From contig CANREQ010000006.1 of the NCBI GenBank assembly GCA_947629695.1, positions 1-32,697 on the forward strand: 32,697 nucleotides of DNA. The letters run 5' to 3'. Positions 9,000 through 18,776 of the stretch are shown here, one piece after another; the stretch's first letter is position 1; every line of letters starts with the position of its first letter. The position numbers and the translations under genes were made by a program. Under the pieces are notes generated by a model that saw nothing but the letters and a program-made list of their open reading frames with translations, was not told the origin of the DNA and made no database searches. Source of the stretch: an uncultured Clostridia bacterium (GTDB lineage: Bacteria; Bacillota; Clostridia; Christensenellales; Borkfalkiaceae).

Positions 9000-9269
9000 A
9001 TGCGTGCAGTTGTAACTGTAATTGGCAAGGACAAAACGGGAATAATCGCAAAAGTAAGCACTTTTCTGTCAGAAAAGGGCGTTAACATTCTCGATATAAG
9101 CCAAACTATTCTTCAGGAATATTTTGCAATGATAATGCTGGTGGATTTAAGCAATTCCAAGGAAAAGCTCGCCGCTCTTGCAGACGAATGCGGTGTGATG
9201 GGCGAAAAGATAGGTATGTCCATCCATCTTCAGCATGAGGATATTTTCAACGCCATGCACAGCGTCTGA
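9000..9269 (+). CDS. ACT domain-containing protein (UPF0237 family)
   Basis: 89 aa; MRAVVTVIGKDKTGIIAKVSTFLSEKGVNILDISQTI is a typical ACT domain; adjacent to UPF0210 as commonly seen. Confidence 0.92.
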   Translation: MRAVVTVIGKDKTGIIAKVSTFLSEKGVNILDISQTILQEYFAMIMLVDLSNSKEKLAALADECGVMGEKIGMSIHLQHEDIFNAMHSV

Positions 9270-9278
9270 GGTGAGCCG

Positions 9279-10634
9279 ATGTTTAACTATTCGGACGTTT
9301 TGGAAACGATAGATATGGTCGAGAGGGAGCACCTCGACATACGCACGATAACCATGGGCATTTCCCTTTTGCCCTGCATACGAGAGAGTGCGGAAAGCAC
9401 CGCGAAGCGCGTTTACGACAAGGTGTGCTCCAAGGCCGAAAATATAGTGAAGGTTGCGGACGAGCTCTCTAAGGAATACGGTATTCCCATAGTCAATAAG
9501 CGCGTTTCGGTTACCCCCGTAAGCCTCATCTGCGCGGCGTTTCCGCAAAAAGCGCCGCTTTTGGCAAAGGCCCTCGACGACGCGGCCAAGGTAGTCGGCA
9601 TAGATTTCTTAGGCGGCTATTCCGCCCTCGTACATAAGGGCACCGCCGATTACGAAAAGCAATTTATAATGAGTATACCCGAAGCACTTGCGTCTACGCA
9701 AAAGCTTTGCTCGTCGGTAAATATCGGCTCTTCTAAGTCGGGCATCAACATGGACGCTGTTGCGCTCATGGGGGATATAATCAGGCAGACGGCTTCGGCC
9801 ACTGCCGATAAAGACGGATTCGGGTGCGCAAAATTGGTGGTATTCTGCAACGCCGTGGAGGACAACCCCTTTATGGCGGGCGCGTTCCATGGGGTTGGGG
9901 AAGGCGATACGGTGATAAACGTCGGCGTCTCCGGCCCGGGAGTCGTTCAGCACGCGATTGAAGCCATACCCGAAGCAAATCTTACCGATTTATCGGAGAT
10001 GATAAAGCGCACGGCCTTTAAAATAACGAGGGCGGGCCAGCTGATAGCCAAAGAGGCGGCAACGCGTTTGAACGCGCAATTCGGCATAGTCGATTTGTCG
10101 CTTGCGCCTACCCCGGCAAGGGGCGATTCCGTCGCGCAGATTCTCGAGGAAATGGGGCTTGAGAGCGTCGGCACGCACGGAACGACGGCATGTCTTGCAA
10201 TGCTCAACGACGCGGTTAAAAAGGGCGGGGTCATGGCAAGCTCCCGCGTGGGCGGCCTTTCAGGCGCGTTCATTCCCGTTTCCGAGGACATCGGCATGAT
10301 AGAGGCGGCGGAAAAGGGCAATATAAATCTTGACAAGCTGGAGGCCATGACGGCCGTATGCTCTGTCGGCCTCGATATGATAGCTCTTCCGGGCGACACG
10401 TCTGCCGCAACAATCAGCGCGATAATCGCGGACGAAGCGGCGATAGGCATGATAAACAACAAGACTACGGCCGTAAGGGTTATTCCCGTTCCCGGTAAGG
10501 GCGTGGGGGAAGAAGTCAATTTCGGCGGATTGCTGGGGCGCGCTCCCATAATGGCGGTGCACAACCAATCGAGCAATAAATTCATAGCGCGTGGGGGATT
10601 GATACCCGCGCCGATTCATTCCAATAAAAATTAA
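9279..10634 (+). CDS. PFL/UPF0210 (DUF711) family protein
   Basis: 451 aa; [74 protein letters not shown] are family hallmarks. Confidence 0.93.
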   Translation: MFNYSDVLETIDMVEREHLDIRTITMGISLLPCIRESAESTAKRVYDKVCSKAENIVKVADELSKEYGIPIVNKRVSVTPVSLICAAFPQKAPLLAKALDDAAKVVGIDFLGGYSALVHKGTADYEKQFIMSIPEALASTQKLCSSVNIGSSKSGINMDAVALMGDIIRQTASATADKDGFGCAKLVVFCNAVEDNPFMAGAFHGVGEGDTVINVGVSGPGVVQHAIEAIPEANLTDLSEMIKRTAFKITRAGQLIAKEAATRLNAQFGIVDLSLAPTPARGDSVAQILEEMGLESVGTHGTTACLAMLNDAVKKGGVMASSRVGGLSGAFIPVSEDIGMIEAAEKGNINLDKLEAMTAVCSVGLDMIALPGDTSAATISAIIADEAAIGMINNKTTAVRVIPVPGKGVGEEVNFGGLLGRAPIMAVHNQSSNKFIARGGLIPAPIHSNKN

Positions 10635-10645
10635 GCAGGTGGATT

Positions 10646-12421
10646 ATGCAAAGAAGCGAAGTAAAAGAACAGTATAAGTGGAAGATCGAGGATATTTTTT
10701 CAAGCGAGGAAGCTTGGGAAAAGGCGTTTGCAAAGGCAATGGAAAACCTCGATTTCAAGAGCTATGAGGGTAAATTAGGCGATAAAAGCGTGCTTTTGCG
10801 CTTTTTACACGCCAACGACGGGTATATGATAGAGCTTGAAAAGCTTTATTCTTATGCGAGTTTAAAGCACGACGAGGACACTCGCGACGCGCAAAATTCG
10901 GCGAGGTACGGCAAGGTAAATATGCTGTATTCGAAGTATTGCTCCGCCGTGGCGTTTTACGAGCCGGAGCTTGCCGGGCTGGGAGCGGATTACCTCAAAA
11001 GTTTGCTGAAAGATGAGAATTTTAAGCCCTACGATTATCAGTTGAAAAGTTTGATAAAGAGCCTCGACCACGTTCCGTCCGCCGAGGAGCAGAAGCTTAT
11101 TGCTTCCGCCGGGGAAACTCTCAATTCCTTCCACGACATATTCGCGATGATAAACAACGCCGATTTGCCCCTTCCGAAAGTGACTTACGAGGGCAAAAAG
11201 TGCAAGCTTACCCACGGACTTTACGGTTTGATCCTTCATTCTCCGGACAGGGAGGCGCGCAAGGAAGCATATGAAAAGTATTACGCGGCGTTTATCGGAC
11301 TTTTGAACACCATAACCGCCAACTACTACGGCAACGTGAAAAAGGACGTCTTTTTGAGCAAAGCTTACAAATTTTCATCTTGCCTGGACAAAGCGCTTTT
11401 TTATGAGGACGTGGACAAAAAAGTTTACGACAACCTTTTGGAGAGCGTTTCGGCAAATTGCGGCGCGATGCACAGATATATAGCCGACAGAAAGAAGATC
11501 CTCGGCTATGACAAAATGTATTTTTACGACGTTTACGCGCCCCTTGTCGGCGACGTGGAATTTAAAATGAGCTACGACGAGGCGTACGATTACGTTGTGC
11601 GCGGGCTTGCGGCGCTCGGCGGGGAGTATCAAAAGCTTTTGAAGCGCGGCCATGACGAGAGGTGGATAGACGTCGAGGAGACCGAAGGCAAACGAAGCGG
11701 CGCGTATTCATCGGGCGCATACGGAGTTCATCCTTACGTTTTGCTGAATTATCAGCCGACGCTCAGCGACGTATTTACCATTGCGCACGAGATGGGACAT
11801 TCTCTTCACACTTACTTCTCGCAGAAAAACCAACCGTACGCAAAGAGCGATTACAGGATATTCGTAGCCGAGGTGGCGAGCACCGTAAACGAAGTTTTGC
11901 TGTTGAAGTTTATGCTGAAAGAGGCAAAGGATGTAAACCTTCGCAAATACCTGCTCAATTATTACCTCGATTCCATACGCGCGACCCTTCACAGACAGAC
12001 TATGTTTGCGGAGTTCGAGTTCAAAGCGCACGACATGGTTGAAAAGGGGGAGCCGCTTACGAGGGAAAATCTTTGCTCGGTTTACGCGGAAATAGGCAAA
12101 AAGTATTACGGCGACGCGATAGAGCACGATTATCTGATTTCAACCGAGTGGTGCAGAATACCTCATTTCTACACATCGTTCTACGTTTACAAGTATTCCA
12201 CGGGAATAATCACCGCGATGAATATCGCAAACCGCATTTTAAGCGAGGGGGAAAATGCCGTAAAGGATTACTTCAAATTCCTCTCCGGCGGCTCGTCAAC
12301 TGACCCCGTTTCGCTGTTAAAGCTTGCGGGAGTGGACCTTACGGATAAGAAACCCTACGAGTTTGCAATGAGAGAATTTGAGCAAACCCTCGATGAATTT
12401 GAGAAACTAATGGATATATAA
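10646..12421 (+). CDS. pepF: Oligoendopeptidase F (M3 family metallopeptidase)
   Basis: 591 aa; HEMGHSLHTYFS zinc-binding HExxH motif and TSFYVYKYSTGI C-terminal region. Confidence 0.95.
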   Translation: MQRSEVKEQYKWKIEDIFSSEEAWEKAFAKAMENLDFKSYEGKLGDKSVLLRFLHANDGYMIELEKLYSYASLKHDEDTRDAQNSARYGKVNMLYSKYCSAVAFYEPELAGLGADYLKSLLKDENFKPYDYQLKSLIKSLDHVPSAEEQKLIASAGETLNSFHDIFAMINNADLPLPKVTYEGKKCKLTHGLYGLILHSPDREARKEAYEKYYAAFIGLLNTITANYYGNVKKDVFLSKAYKFSSCLDKALFYEDVDKKVYDNLLESVSANCGAMHRYIADRKKILGYDKMYFYDVYAPLVGDVEFKMSYDEAYDYVVRGLAALGGEYQKLLKRGHDERWIDVEETEGKRSGAYSSGAYGVHPYVLLNYQPTLSDVFTIAHEMGHSLHTYFSQKNQPYAKSDYRIFVAEVASTVNEVLLLKFMLKEAKDVNLRKYLLNYYLDSIRATLHRQTMFAEFEFKAHDMVEKGEPLTRENLCSVYAEIGKKYYGDAIEHDYLISTEWCRIPHFYTSFYVYKYSTGIITAMNIANRILSEGENAVKDYFKFLSGGSSTDPVSLLKLAGVDLTDKKPYEFAMREFEQTLDEFEKLMDI

Positions 12422-12427
12422 AGTATT

Positions 12428-13909
12428 ATGTCAGACATAAATAACTCACTTCCGAACAATTTGGAGGCCGAACAGGCGCTTTTGGGTTGCGTGCTTATTG
12501 ATAACGACGTGCTCCCCGAAGTGCTGGAAAAAATAGCCGAGGGCGATTTTTATCAAGCTTCGCACAGGTTGATTTTTTCGGCTATCAAGTACATATTCAA
12601 CGACCACAGGCCTATCGACCCCGTAACGCTTACAGATAAGCTGGAGACGGACGGGAATCTGTCAAAGGCGGGCGGCGCGACTTATCTTGCGGAACTTGCG
12701 CAGGTTACGCCGTCCTCTGCCAATTATCTTCATTATCTTGAGATAGTAAGAAGGGATTCTGTAAACAGAAAGCTTATAAACGCCTCCCACGAAATTATAA
12801 AGTTTTGCAAAAACAGCGACGACAACGAAAAAAGCGTCCGCTATGCCGAACAGCTCATCTACGATATTTCGAAAACCAACGATTCATCGACTATGAAAGA
12901 TATTCGCCAGAGCGACATAGTTGATGTAATTATAAAAAAATTCGAGAAACTTGATGTAGACAAGGACTTCAATCGCGGGTTACAGACGGGATTTTTTAAG
13001 CTCGACAAGATGACAAACGGCTTGCAACGTTCCGATTTGATAGTCATTGCGGCCCGTCCGGGCATGGGAAAGACCTCGATTGCGATGAATATCGTCGAAA
13101 ACGCCGCTTTGAACGAAAATAAAGTGTGCGCCGTCTTTTCGCTTGAAATGCCGGAAGTGCAGATAGTTCAAAGGCTTTTGTGCAGTTTTGCCAACGTTTC
13201 CATGGCAGACGCGCTCGCGGGCGGGGGAAAATTGCAGAGCAGAGATTGGAAAAATCTCAATAAAGCGGCCGAGGAGATCCGCCGCAGCCGCATTTACATA
13301 GACGATTCTTCGCGCGTCACGCCGGGTGAAATTCTTTCCAAATGCCGCAGAATAAAGGCGAAAAACAACGGTGAGCTCGACCTTGTTATGATAGACTATA
13401 TCCAATTGATGTCTAGCGGCAAAAAAACCAACGACCAGAACCGTACCCAGGAAGTCGCGGACATCACGAGGGAGTTGAAAATAATGGCAAAGGAGCTCGA
13501 CGTGCCCGTGATCGCGCTTTCACAGCTCCGCCGTATGCAGACAAAAGAGCCCCAACTTTCCGACTTGCGTGAGTCGGGCGCGATAGAGCAAGACGCGGAT
13601 ATTGTAATGTTTATTAACCGCCCCGACGTGGGCGTTTCCGACGAGGATTTGCGCAAAAACAACATGGTCAGAAATATTGCCGATTTGATTATCGCAAAGC
13701 ACAGAAACGGCGAGACGGGCAGGATAAAGCTTCGCTTTAAGGGGGAACTTACCAAATTCGTCAACCCCGAGCCCAACGACAACATCGTCGAGCCGCAATT
13801 CAACAGTTCGCATGTGCAGGGGCTTGAAGATTATCACGGCGACGGCGGAAATAATGATGAGCGCGACGCTTCCGAAGTTTATCCCGACGATGTGCCGCCG
13901 TTTGATTGA
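12428..13909 (+). CDS. dnaB: Replicative DNA helicase DnaB
   Basis: 493 aa; NNLEAEQALLGCVLID N-domain, ARPGMGKTSIA Walker A, FSLEMPEVQIVQRLL, DLVMIDYIQLMSS Walker B. Confidence 0.97.
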   Translation: MSDINNSLPNNLEAEQALLGCVLIDNDVLPEVLEKIAEGDFYQASHRLIFSAIKYIFNDHRPIDPVTLTDKLETDGNLSKAGGATYLAELAQVTPSSANYLHYLEIVRRDSVNRKLINASHEIIKFCKNSDDNEKSVRYAEQLIYDISKTNDSSTMKDIRQSDIVDVIIKKFEKLDVDKDFNRGLQTGFFKLDKMTNGLQRSDLIVIAARPGMGKTSIAMNIVENAALNENKVCAVFSLEMPEVQIVQRLLCSFANVSMADALAGGGKLQSRDWKNLNKAAEEIRRSRIYIDDSSRVTPGEILSKCRRIKAKNNGELDLVMIDYIQLMSSGKKTNDQNRTQEVADITRELKIMAKELDVPVIALSQLRRMQTKEPQLSDLRESGAIEQDADIVMFINRPDVGVSDEDLRKNNMVRNIADLIIAKHRNGETGRIKLRFKGELTKFVNPEPNDNIVEPQFNSSHVQGLEDYHGDGGNNDERDASEVYPDDVPPFD

Positions 13910-13944
13910 TTTCAGACATTTCTTTAATTTTTATTATAAGCAAA

Positions 13945-14937
13945 ATGATGGATACGCGCATTTTGACAATTGACGAACAGTCTTTGAAACTTTCGGAAAA
14001 AATAATAAAAAGCGGCGGTTGCGTGGCTTTCCCTACCGAAACGGTTTACGGATTGGGGGCGAACGCTTTCGACGACGGGGCCGTCGGGCGGATATTCGAA
14101 ATCAAGGGCAGGCCCAACGACAACCCGCTGATCGTGCATGTACACGAGGATTTTGATCTGTCCGCGCTTGTATCCTTTATACCCTGGTATGCCAAACAGC
14201 TTGCAAAGGCCTTTTTGCCCGGTCCGCTCACAATGGTGTATAAAAGCAAAAACAGGGTGAGCCCCGCGGTTTCCTGTGGGCTGGATACTTTGGCGGTGCG
14301 CATACCCTCGCATAGAGGCGCGCAGGCATTTTTGAGATTTGTAAATCTACCGATAGCCGCCCCGAGCGCGAATATTTCAAAACACGTGAGCCCCGTCACG
14401 GCACAGCACGTATACGACGACCTCAAGGGAAAAATAGAACTTATTTTGGATGGCGGGAAGTGTACCGGCGGAATCGAAAGTACCGTGCTCGACTGCACGA
14501 GCGATGTGCCCTGCGTCTTGAGAAGCGGGCTTGTCACGCGCGAGATGATTGCGGCGACGGTGGGCGAGTGCAACCAATACGTTATGAAAGAGGGCGAACG
14601 CGTATTATCCCCGGGAATGAAGTACAAGCATTATTCCCCCAAATGCAAAACCGCGCTGTTCGGTTACGATAACCGCGAGCAGGCTTATAAATATTATCTC
14701 GATTGTATCAACAGGGGCGAAAGGGCGTATTTTATGTGCGAAAGTGCGGTCGCTTCAATGTATAACATCGAAAATCTTCTCGATTTGGGCGGCACGGAGC
14801 TTGAAATAGCTTCAAACTTGTACGATAAACTTCGCGAAGGCGAAATCAAGGCCGATATAATAATTGCCGTTGCACCGCAAAAGCAGGACGGCGTTATGTA
14901 CGGCGTTATGAACAGAATGAGAAAGGCGTTCGGATAA
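13945..14937 (+). CDS. Threonylcarbamoyl-AMP synthase (Sua5/YwlC type)
   Basis: GGCVAFPTETVYGLGANAFD, KGRPNDNPLIVHV, GPLTMVYK, APSANISKHVSPVTAQHV, C-terminal Sua5 domain LSPGMKYKHYSPK. ATG at 13945 preferred over the TTG at 13906 used by the ORF track. Confidence 0.95.
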   Translation: MMDTRILTIDEQSLKLSEKIIKSGGCVAFPTETVYGLGANAFDDGAVGRIFEIKGRPNDNPLIVHVHEDFDLSALVSFIPWYAKQLAKAFLPGPLTMVYKSKNRVSPAVSCGLDTLAVRIPSHRGAQAFLRFVNLPIAAPSANISKHVSPVTAQHVYDDLKGKIELILDGGKCTGGIESTVLDCTSDVPCVLRSGLVTREMIAATVGECNQYVMKEGERVLSPGMKYKHYSPKCKTALFGYDNREQAYKYYLDCINRGERAYFMCESAVASMYNIENLLDLGGTELEIASNLYDKLREGEIKADIIIAVAPQKQDGVMYGVMNRMRKAFG

Positions 14938-14940
14938 ATT

Positions 14941-15387
14941 ATGAAGAGGAAGAAGATAACATTTGTCTGTACGGGCAATACGTGCCGGAGCCCCATGGCC
15001 GAAGCAATATTGCGCGCGGAGATAAAAAAGAGAAAAATCAAATGGTGGGACGTCGCCTCCTGCGGCATAAACGCCGAGGTCGGCGGCACGATAAGCCAAA
15101 ACAGCGAGACCGCGCTCGGGGAGATAGGCATAGCCGTTAAGGACTTCAAGCCGCGCCAATTGACGGAGAAGATCCTAAACGCAAGCACGCTTGTCATAAC
15201 CATGACTGAAAGACAGCGGCTTTCGCTCGGCGAGCGTGGGAATGTAAGAAGCGCCGTGGAAATGTGCGGCTTCGACGTGCCCGACCCTTACGGTTGCGGC
15301 ATAGACATTTACAGGCTGACGCGCGATTCCCTCATAAAACTGTGCGACGCGGTCATAAACGATTATATTTTAAAATTCGAGGAGTAA
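14941..15387 (+). CDS. Low molecular weight protein-tyrosine phosphatase family protein
   Basis: ITFVCTGNTCRSPMAEAI P-loop (CxxxxCRS) and VPDPYG acid loop. Confidence 0.94.
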   Translation: MKRKKITFVCTGNTCRSPMAEAILRAEIKKRKIKWWDVASCGINAEVGGTISQNSETALGEIGIAVKDFKPRQLTEKILNASTLVITMTERQRLSLGERGNVRSAVEMCGFDVPDPYGCGIDIYRLTRDSLIKLCDAVINDYILKFEE

Positions 15388-15392
15388 ATCAT

Positions 15393-15842
15393 ATGAAAAT
15401 TGCTTTGGCGTGCGATCACGGCGGCCTCAATCTCAAAAACGCGATAATTGAATATCTGAAAAACAACGGATATTCTTACGAAGATTTCGGAACATACAGC
15501 GCGGACAGTTGCGATTATCCCGATTACGCATTGCCCGCCGCAGAGGCCGTAGCCGGGGGTGATTGCGAGAGGGGAATTGTCGTGTGCTCCACGGGCATAG
15601 GCGTTTCCATAGTCGCAAACAAGGTGCCCGGGGTTAGGTGCGCGCATTGCCACGATACCTACTGCGCTGAGTTTACCCGCCGTCATAACGACGCCAACAT
15701 GCTCGCAATGGGAGAAAAAGTCGTAGGCACGGGATACGCGCTCAAAATTGTCGAGGCGTTTTTGAATACGGAGTTTGAGGGCGGGAGGCACTCCCGCCGC
15801 GTCGATAAAATAACGCAAATCGAAAAGAAGTACAGCAAATAA
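15393..15842 (+). CDS. rpiB: Ribose-5-phosphate isomerase B
   Basis: MKIALACDHGGLNLKNAIIEYLK, CDYPDYA, GIVVCSTGIGVSIVANKVPGVRCA, RRHNDANMLAMGEKVVG. ATG at 15393; the ORF-track start at 15264 lies inside the upstream gene. Confidence 0.96.
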   Translation: MKIALACDHGGLNLKNAIIEYLKNNGYSYEDFGTYSADSCDYPDYALPAAEAVAGGDCERGIVVCSTGIGVSIVANKVPGVRCAHCHDTYCAEFTRRHNDANMLAMGEKVVGTGYALKIVEAFLNTEFEGGRHSRRVDKITQIEKKYSK

Positions 15843-15843
15843 T

Positions 15844-16644
15844 ATGCTCATAGACATTCATTTACACAGTCGTTTTTCCTTCGACAGCGAAGAAAACCCC
15901 GAAAAATACATCGTAAAGGCCAAGGAGTCGGGCGTGCCCGTAATAGGATTTTCGGAGCACTACGATTACGACGCCTTTCTCGACGGCGCGGATATTTCGC
16001 TTGCGGATATCCAAGAGTATTCGGCGTGCCTTTCGGAATATAAAAAAATATGCGAAGATCCGCATATTCTGTTTGGCATTGAGTTCGGCTACAGCAAAGC
16101 GGCGGTGGAAAAATACAAAACTCTTGCCGAAAGATATAATTTCGATTACATAATAAACAGCGTGCACACCCTGCCCAACAGGGGGGATAGTTACTATCCG
16201 CGCTATTTCGAAGGGCTGACGACGAGGCGTGCTTACGAAAATTATTTCAATGCGGTGCTCGAAAGCGTGGACGCGCCCTTCGACTATCAGATAATCGGGC
16301 ATATCGGCTATGTTTCGCGCTATAACGACGCGCCGGACAAAAGGATAATTTACGCCGATTATAAAAGTATAATTGATGAAATCCTTTTGCGCATGATCTC
16401 AAAGGGCAAGTGCCTTGAAATCAACACCTCGAGCGGCAAAAGCGGGTGCGATTTCCTCCCCGACAGGGATATTTTAATAAGATATTGCGAATTGGGCGGG
16501 GAGCTGATGTCATTCGGAAGCGACGCGCACAAATGCCCCGACTATGCCCGCAAAGAGGAGTTGCTTGCGGGATTTTTAAGAGAAATCGGGGTGAAAAAAC
16601 TGTATTATTATAAAAACCGTAAGCCGGTCGCATACGACATTTAA
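15844..16644 (+). CDS. PHP-family histidinol-phosphatase
   Basis: MLIDIHLHSRFSFDSEENPEKYIVKAKESGVPVIGFSEHYDY, FGIEFGYS, FDYIINSVH, GSDAHK: PHP histidinol-phosphatase (HisJ/HisK type) signatures; adjacent to his operon. Confidence 0.9.
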   Translation: MLIDIHLHSRFSFDSEENPEKYIVKAKESGVPVIGFSEHYDYDAFLDGADISLADIQEYSACLSEYKKICEDPHILFGIEFGYSKAAVEKYKTLAERYNFDYIINSVHTLPNRGDSYYPRYFEGLTTRRAYENYFNAVLESVDAPFDYQIIGHIGYVSRYNDAPDKRIIYADYKSIIDEILLRMISKGKCLEINTSSGKSGCDFLPDRDILIRYCELGGELMSFGSDAHKCPDYARKEELLAGFLREIGVKKLYYYKNRKPVAYDI

Positions 16645-16678
16645 TTATATTTTTGCGGCGCACAATCGTCTGATTAAA

Positions 16679-16728
16679 GGCGGATTTTCAAAAAAAGTAC
16701 GATTATTTGATAAATCCGCCGTTTTTTA
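16679..16728 (+). terminator. Rho-independent-like terminator after the histidinol-phosphatase gene
   Basis: ggcggattt ... aaatccgcc 9-bp stem followed by gTTTTTT. Confidence 0.65.
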
Positions 16729-16738
16729 TGTCAAAAAC

Positions 16739-16764
16739 ACTTTACTTCTCTACTGTAATAAAGT
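16739..16764. promoter_or_regulatory. Candidate operator: ACTTTA-N14-TAAAGT inverted repeat overlapping the his promoter
   Basis: ACTTTA at 16739-16744 and TAAAGT at 16759-16764 flank the spacer of the promoter. Confidence 0.35.
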
Positions 16765-16769
16765 ATAAT
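16741..16769 (+). promoter_or_regulatory. Promoter of the yerC-his operon (TTTACT-N17-TATAAT)
   Basis: TTTACT 16741-16746, TATAAT 16764-16769, 17-nt spacer, 20 nt upstream of the yerC ATG. Confidence 0.65.
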
Positions 16770-16789
16770 CTGATAAAGAGAGGGTGATT

Positions 16790-17077
16790 ATGAAAGATAT
16801 TGAAAAGCATATCAGCGATCTTTACGACATTTTCGTCAAAATAGGAAGCGCGGAAGATTGCAAAGCGCTGTTGGAAGATCTGTGCACGTATAAAGAGGTG
16901 GAGCAAATGGCCCAGCGTGCATATGCGGCAAAGTTAATTATGGAAGGTAAGACGTATAACGAGATTATCGCGGAGACGGATATTTCGAGCACGACGCTTT
17001 CGCGCGTGTCCAAGGCCGTCACTCACGGGAGCGGCGGATACACAAAATTTATTTCCGTCAGGGGCAGGACAGAATGA
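16790..17077 (+). CDS. YerC/YecD family TrpR-superfamily DNA-binding protein; probable histidine operon regulator (HisR-like)
   Basis: LYDIFVKIGSAEDCKALLEDLCTYKEVEQMAQRAYAAKLIMEGKTYNEIIAETDISSTTLSRVSKAV: TrpR-like HTH; first gene of the his operon. ATG at 16790 preferred over GTG at 16784. Confidence 0.92.
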   Translation: MKDIEKHISDLYDIFVKIGSAEDCKALLEDLCTYKEVEQMAQRAYAAKLIMEGKTYNEIIAETDISSTTLSRVSKAVTHGSGGYTKFISVRGRTE

Positions 17078-18153
17078 AGAATTTCAGACGCGAAGAAAAT
17101 GTTACGGAAGAGCTTATTTCCCTGTACGAAAGCCGAGGATTTACGCGCTACAAGCCAGGGTGCTTCGAAGAATACGCGCTTTACCAGCAAAATAAGGATT
17201 TCCTCATAGGCAAAAACGTCATAACCTTTTCGGGGCTTGGGGGCAAACTGCTCGCCATGCGGCCGGACGTCACGCTTTCGCTTATCCGCCATACGGAGCC
17301 GAACGCGGTCAATGCGGAAAAGTATTATTATGTGGAAAAGGTTTACAGGCAGGCGGCGGGCAGTAACGAGTTCAAGGAAATCAACCAAACGGGCGTGGAA
17401 ATCATAGGCAATATCGACAAGGTGTGCGAGGTGGAAATTTCATCGCTCATTTGCGATACACTCAGCGCCGTTTCCGATGGGTATATTCTCGATATTTCGC
17501 ATATGGAGTTTATAGAGGGACTTTTGGAGTGCTTCGGCCCCTACGGCGGCGCGATGCGCGATTTTTTGGGCAGAAAGGATATACATGATTTTTATGCGCT
17601 TGCCGAAAGGCAATCTTTTGACGAAAGGCTGATAAACTGTTTTGTCACGGCGGCGGAGATCAACGGCGAGGCAGAGAAGGCATTGAAAATTGCAGAAAGC
17701 ATCGTGTTGAACGACAGAATGGCAAAGGCCGTAAAAGAGCTTAAAGATGTTTGCGGTTACCTTGAAAAAGCGGGATACGGAAGTAAAATCAATATAAATT
17801 TTTCAATTGCAAACAATGCCGACTATTATAACGGCATAATTTTCAACGGATATATCGAGGGGGTCGCGCACCGCGTCCTTTCGGGCGGCAGGTACGATAA
17901 ACTTCTCGATAAATTAGGAAAAAGAGGAGGGGCTATCGGCTTTGCACTCTACCTCGGGGAAATAGAAAGATATTTTGTAAGCGGCTATCCGGAGATCGAT
18001 TACCTCGTTTTATATGACGACAAGACGCAGGAAATTGCGCTTGACAAGGCGTTTGAGCTCAAAAAAAGCGGCTCCGTGCGGCTTGCAAGGCGCGTTCCCG
18101 AGGGGATTTGTTGCAAAAACATCATTGATTTGACGAAGGAGGCAGCTATATGA
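17074..18153 (+). CDS. hisZ: ATP phosphoribosyltransferase regulatory subunit HisZ
   Basis: Class II aaRS-like fold motifs (MRPDVTLSLIRH, YYYVEKVYRQ, QTGVEIIG, HRVLSGGRYDKLLDKLGKRGGAIGFAL) upstream of short hisG. Confidence 0.93.
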   Translation: MKNFRREENVTEELISLYESRGFTRYKPGCFEEYALYQQNKDFLIGKNVITFSGLGGKLLAMRPDVTLSLIRHTEPNAVNAEKYYYVEKVYRQAAGSNEFKEINQTGVEIIGNIDKVCEVEISSLICDTLSAVSDGYILDISHMEFIEGLLECFGPYGGAMRDFLGRKDIHDFYALAERQSFDERLINCFVTAAEINGEAEKALKIAESIVLNDRMAKAVKELKDVCGYLEKAGYGSKININFSIANNADYYNGIIFNGYIEGVAHRVLSGGRYDKLLDKLGKRGGAIGFALYLGEIERYFVSGYPEIDYLVLYDDKTQEIALDKAFELKKSGSVRLARRVPEGICCKNIIDLTKEAAI

Positions 18154-18776
18154 TAAACGTTGCTCTGCCCAAGGGGCGGCTGGGCGAAAAGGTTTATGCC
18201 CTGTTGGCTTCCGTCGGCTATCAATGCGAAGAGTACAGCCCGGACAGCAGGAAACTCATTTTCAGCGACAAGAGGGGCGAAGTAAATTATTTTTGGGTAA
18301 AACCTACCGACGTTGCCGTGTATGTTGAGCTTGGCGCGGCGGACGTGGGCGTTTGCGGGAAAGACATTTTGGACGAGTATGAGCCCGACATTTACGAATT
18401 GGCGGATCTGAAGCTCGGCAAATGCGCAATGTGCGTGGCGGCCAAGCGCGATTGGCATGACGTAAGCGGCGCGCCCTTGCGCGTGGCCACAAAATTCCCT
18501 CACACCGCCGAAAAATTTTATGCGGAAATCGGGCGCGATATTGAAATAATCAAGCTGAACGGATCCATAGAGCTCGCCCCCGTTTTGGGGATTTCGGACG
18601 TAATAGTCGATATTGTCGAGACGGGCACGACATTGAGGGAAAACGATTTGAAGGTATTCCAACAAATTTCAAAGATAAGCGCGCGGCTCATTTGCAATAA
18701 GTCGTCATATAAATTCAAGTATTCGCAGGTTTGCGCCTTGAGGGAAAAGCTTAAAGGAGTTCTGAAAGATGATTGA
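18150..18776 (+). CDS. hisG: ATP phosphoribosyltransferase, short form (HisG_S)
   Basis: MINVALPKGRLGEKVYALL, GAADVGVCGKDIL, GVSDVIVDIVETGTTLRENDLKV-type motif; 208 aa, lacks the C-terminal regulatory domain, consistent with HisZ. Confidence 0.96.
   Translation: MINVALPKGRLGEKVYALLASVGYQCEEYSPDSRKLIFSDKRGEVNYFWVKPTDVAVYVELGAADVGVCGKDILDEYEPDIYELADLKLGKCAMCVAAKRDWHDVSGAPLRVATKFPHTAEKFYAEIGRDIEIIKLNGSIELAPVLGISDVIVDIVETGTTLRENDLKVFQQISKISARLICNKSSYKFKYSQVCALREKLKGVLKDD

Noticed and set aside
13906-13944. TTG start of the sua5-type gene overlapping dnaB
   Set aside because: N-terminal extension ISDISLIFIISKM is atypical; ATG at 13945 fits the family start better.
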